Shown here piece by piece: positions 42,469 through 44,249 of a stretch of 44,249 nt of DNA (its first letter is position 1; every line of letters begins with the position of its first letter). Below the pieces are notes generated by a model. It had not been told where the DNA came from. It did no database searches and saw only the letters and a program-made list of their open reading frames with translations. Made by a program: the position numbers and the translations under genes. This DNA is from UBA11889 sp002313255 (GTDB taxonomy: Bacteria > Pseudomonadota > Gammaproteobacteria > Pseudomonadales > Azotimanducaceae), in the NCBI GenBank assembly GCA_913045265.1, contig CAJWQX010000028.1:1-44249 (forward strand), in the 5' to 3' direction.

Positions 42469-43224
42469 TTACGGAAATAAGCTCCAAGCGCCTTTCACAA
42501 TCGCCAAGGTACCCACAATAAGAATGATCCTGCCCGTGACGGTTCGAAAAGCGACTTCGTTAACTCGGTCTAAAAAGCGCGTTCCTATCCAGGTACCCGC
42601 CACCGCGAGCGAAACGGAGCCGATGATGAAGCCGGGAGTTAGCAATGGATCGAGCGCGTCCACCGCGATGCTGGCAATGCCACCGTAATAAACAAGTTTG
42701 ATTAGGTGGCCTAGCGTTTGTGTAAACGCTTTGGTGGCGACAACTTGATATCGGTTGAGAGAACTTTTTAGATAAAAAACATCCAGTAAAGGTCCGGATG
42801 CGCCGGCGAGCAACTGCGCCAGAGTCACCGAAACTCCGCACGCGAAAGCGTTTGGTGGTTTCGCGATGTCTAAGCCGCTGAGACGCGGTACTAATCGTGC
42901 GATCCAAGGAAAGGTCCCAACCAATAGGAGGACTAACGCGGGATGTGGAATGATCGTGGTGAAAACGAATCCTGAGAAGACGATCGCAGTGCCGAGGAGG
43001 TATGGGGGGATTACGGTCCAAACCATGTTGTTGCGCAAAAACCAAAATCGCGAGCCGTTCGCAATACTTTGGACCGTGCCATGCAAAATCATTGCGCTTG
43101 CGACCGGTAGTACCGTCACGAGGACAGCCATAAGAATCATGCCACCAGCCATTCCGACAACGCCGGACAGGATCGAAGTCAACAATACACAGAGCAAAAC
43201 CAGAATCGCCACGGAACTACTCAA
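42469..43224 (-). CDS. TauE/SafE family permease (sulfite or organic acid exporter type)
   Basis: About 251 aa with roughly eight membrane helices. The N-terminal half has the TauE/SafE pattern SGVVGMAGGMILMAVL, with a diverged second repeat in the C-terminal half (IASIAVDALDPLLTPGFIIGSVSLAVAGTWIGTRFLDRV). The frame is open to 43482, but that would run through the LysR start region and adds a non-membrane, low-complexity leader; the TTG at 43222-43224 (MSSSVAILVLL), with AAGG about 9 nt upstream, gives the proper first helix. Divergent from a LysR-type regulator, which probably controls it. Convergent with the giant carboxylase gene, 34 nt apart. Substrate unknown. Confidence 0.83.
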   Translation of the reverse strand: MSSSVAILVLLCVLLTSILSGVVGMAGGMILMAVLVTVLPVASAMILHGTVQSIANGSRFWFLRNNMVWTVIPPYLLGTAIVFSGFVFTTIIPHPALVLLLVGTFPWIARLVPRLSGLDIAKPPNAFACGVSVTLAQLLAGASGPLLDVFYLKSSLNRYQVVATKAFTQTLGHLIKLVYYGGIASIAVDALDPLLTPGFIIGSVSLAVAGTWIGTRFLDRVNEVAFRTVTGRIILIVGTLAIVKGAWSLFP

Positions 43225-43316
43225 ATCAGCATGCCTTGGACGACTTTGATCCTTCACCTGAGCATGAGAAAAGCGAATAATTGGAATATAAGAAAGTAGT
43301 TTGGGGAATAAATGTC

Positions 43317-44171
43317 GTGATCGAAAACTTAGAGACACTGGTTCAACTGTCTGCAACTGGAACCATGATGGAAACGGCGACTCGAATGAAGGTATCGCAA
43401 AGCGCGGTGAGTAAGCGCATTGCCTCGCTCGAGAGCTATTACGACCGTAAGTTGATTGAAAGGCACGGCCGTCGTGTCGCATTAACCCACCATGGTCGTC
43501 AGTTAGTTGACAAGGTCACTCCGCTGCTACAGGAAGTTCGCGGTGTGTTCTTGGAAGATAACGCGCTACGTAAGGGACGAATTATTGTTGGTGTTTCGGA
43601 AGCTATTTTATCGAGCTGGGGGCCGCGGTTGTTTGCAGTCGTCCAGGCCGATTTACCGGAGGTTGAATTTGAATTTCATGCCCAACGATCGCCAGCTGTT
43701 TTGGATCGAATCCGAGCTGGAGAATATATGGTTGGGGTATGCACGGGCGTAGCTGATGCCGAGGCCGACCTGCAGTCCGAAGTCATTCATCTTGAACCGA
43801 TGGTCGTCATTCCGTCGCGTCTTGTACGAACCGGATATAAAATTTTTGAGCCATTGGACGTGATTACAATCGAATCACGGTCAGGCGCCTGGGCTTCTAT
43901 CGAGGACGATATGCGGCGCTTGAAACTTCGCCGGAACACGTCGATGGAATCGTTCTTTGCGGCTGCGCAGATGGCTATACAAGGCTTTGGGAACGGATTG
44001 GTTCCGCGCGGTGTTGCGGTTACGCTCGGGATAGCCGAGGAACTATTGATTAATCTGGGGAAAGAAGGGATGAACCGACCAGTCCGATTCGTTGCGCGCA
44101 AGTCAATGTTTGCGCGACCATTGATCCAGAATTTTCACAAAGCGCTCGTGACGCATGCCGCGTCCATATAG
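43317..44171 (+). CDS. LysR-type transcriptional regulator
   Basis: About 284 aa from the GTG at 43317. N-terminal winged helix-turn-helix: LETLVQLSATGTMMETATRMKVSQSAVSKRIASLE, then the dimerisation helix, then a periplasmic-binding-protein-like effector domain (from ~90). A TTG 12 codons upstream (43281) is possible but adds a non-conserved leader; GGGG lies ten bases before the GTG. Divergent from the TauE/SafE permease, the classic LysR arrangement with its target; the ~90-nt gap should hold the operator. No clear T-N11-A site was identified by eye. Confidence 0.88.
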   Translation: MIENLETLVQLSATGTMMETATRMKVSQSAVSKRIASLESYYDRKLIERHGRRVALTHHGRQLVDKVTPLLQEVRGVFLEDNALRKGRIIVGVSEAILSSWGPRLFAVVQADLPEVEFEFHAQRSPAVLDRIRAGEYMVGVCTGVADAEADLQSEVIHLEPMVVIPSRLVRTGYKIFEPLDVITIESRSGAWASIEDDMRRLKLRRNTSMESFFAAAQMAIQGFGNGLVPRGVAVTLGIAEELLINLGKEGMNRPVRFVARKSMFARPLIQNFHKALVTHAASI

Positions 44172-44197
44172 GCGATCGTAAAGATTGACTAATACGC

Positions 44198-44249
44198 GTG
44201 TCGGACGAGAATCCGTATCGCTATAACGACACTTCTTGGAATCTATCGA
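44198..44249 (+). CDS. Start of a further gene, cut by the window edge
   Basis: A GTG at 44198-44200 opens an uninterrupted frame, MSDENPYRYNDTSWNLS, running off the end of the window. It begins 27 nt after the LysR stop on the same strand. Too short to identify; polar composition suggests a soluble protein start. Confidence 0.4.
   Translation, partial: MSDENPYRYNDTSWNLS

Noticed and set aside
43225..43482. N-terminal extension of the TauE/SafE permease
   Set aside because: It would overlap the LysR start region and adds a low-complexity, non-membrane leader; the TTG at 43224 gives a normal first helix.
1..44249. CRISPR arrays, rRNA genes, insertion sequences with terminal inverted repeats
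   Set aside because: None seen: no regularly spaced repeats, no rRNA-like segments and no transposase motifs.

Overview
The window is a piece of a gammaproteobacterial chromosome, most likely marine. The evidence is gene content and order: bamD, rluD-pgeF, rplU-rpmA-obgE with ispB divergent, murJ-ribF-lspA-fkpB with rpsT divergent, ilvIH-ilvC-pssA, msrPQ, a holD-like gene overlapping rimI, prfC, and a FabY-type ketoacyl synthase as in Pseudomonas. Many genes start with TTG. I cannot name the genus.

Layout. (1) 1-2110: AT-rich accessory DNA with a four-cysteine RecB/Cas4-like PD-(D/E)XK nuclease, a partner protein, a small acidic protein and a 5'-truncated fragment. (2) 2113-9449: an integrative island in a tRNA-Pro(CGG) gene. 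A 51-bp perfect direct repeat of the tRNA 3' part (2113-2163 and 9445-9495) marks its ends. Paired TCGGACGA repeats with an 11-bp period lie just inside both ends and look like integrase arm sites. The island carries the 494-aa integrase next to the tRNA, a second catalytic-domain-only tyrosine recombinase, small acidic proteins, a frameshifted small gene, a DUF5916 outer-membrane-type protein and a SAM methyltransferase. (3) 9450-21882: tRNA-Pro and housekeeping genes for quinone side chain, ribosome, proline, lipid II flippase, flavins, lipoprotein processing, outer-membrane assembly and rRNA modification. (4) 21946-29917: a long same-strand run with branched-chain amino acid synthesis, phosphatidylserine synthase, MsrPQ periplasmic methionine repair, a two-part sodium:solute symporter and PhhB. 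(5) 29975-33827: a SutA-like small protein, a holD-like gene, rimI, prfC and a SirB1-like protein. (6) 33837-44249: a carbon/lipid-metabolism block.

The most striking item is in block 6: a 1630-residue protein (37542-42434) with all acetyl-CoA-carboxylase-type parts on one chain in the order CT-alpha-like, a ~500-residue helical unknown region, CT-beta-like, biotin carboxylase, biotinyl domain. This is not the eukaryotic ACC order. It is divergent from a probable operon of a MoaB-like protein, a thiolase and FabY, so malonyl-CoA supply and acetyl/acetoacetyl chemistry sit together. The block ends with a TauE/SafE permease divergent from a LysR regulator and the start of one more gene.

All functions are inferred by reading motifs; no database search was possible.
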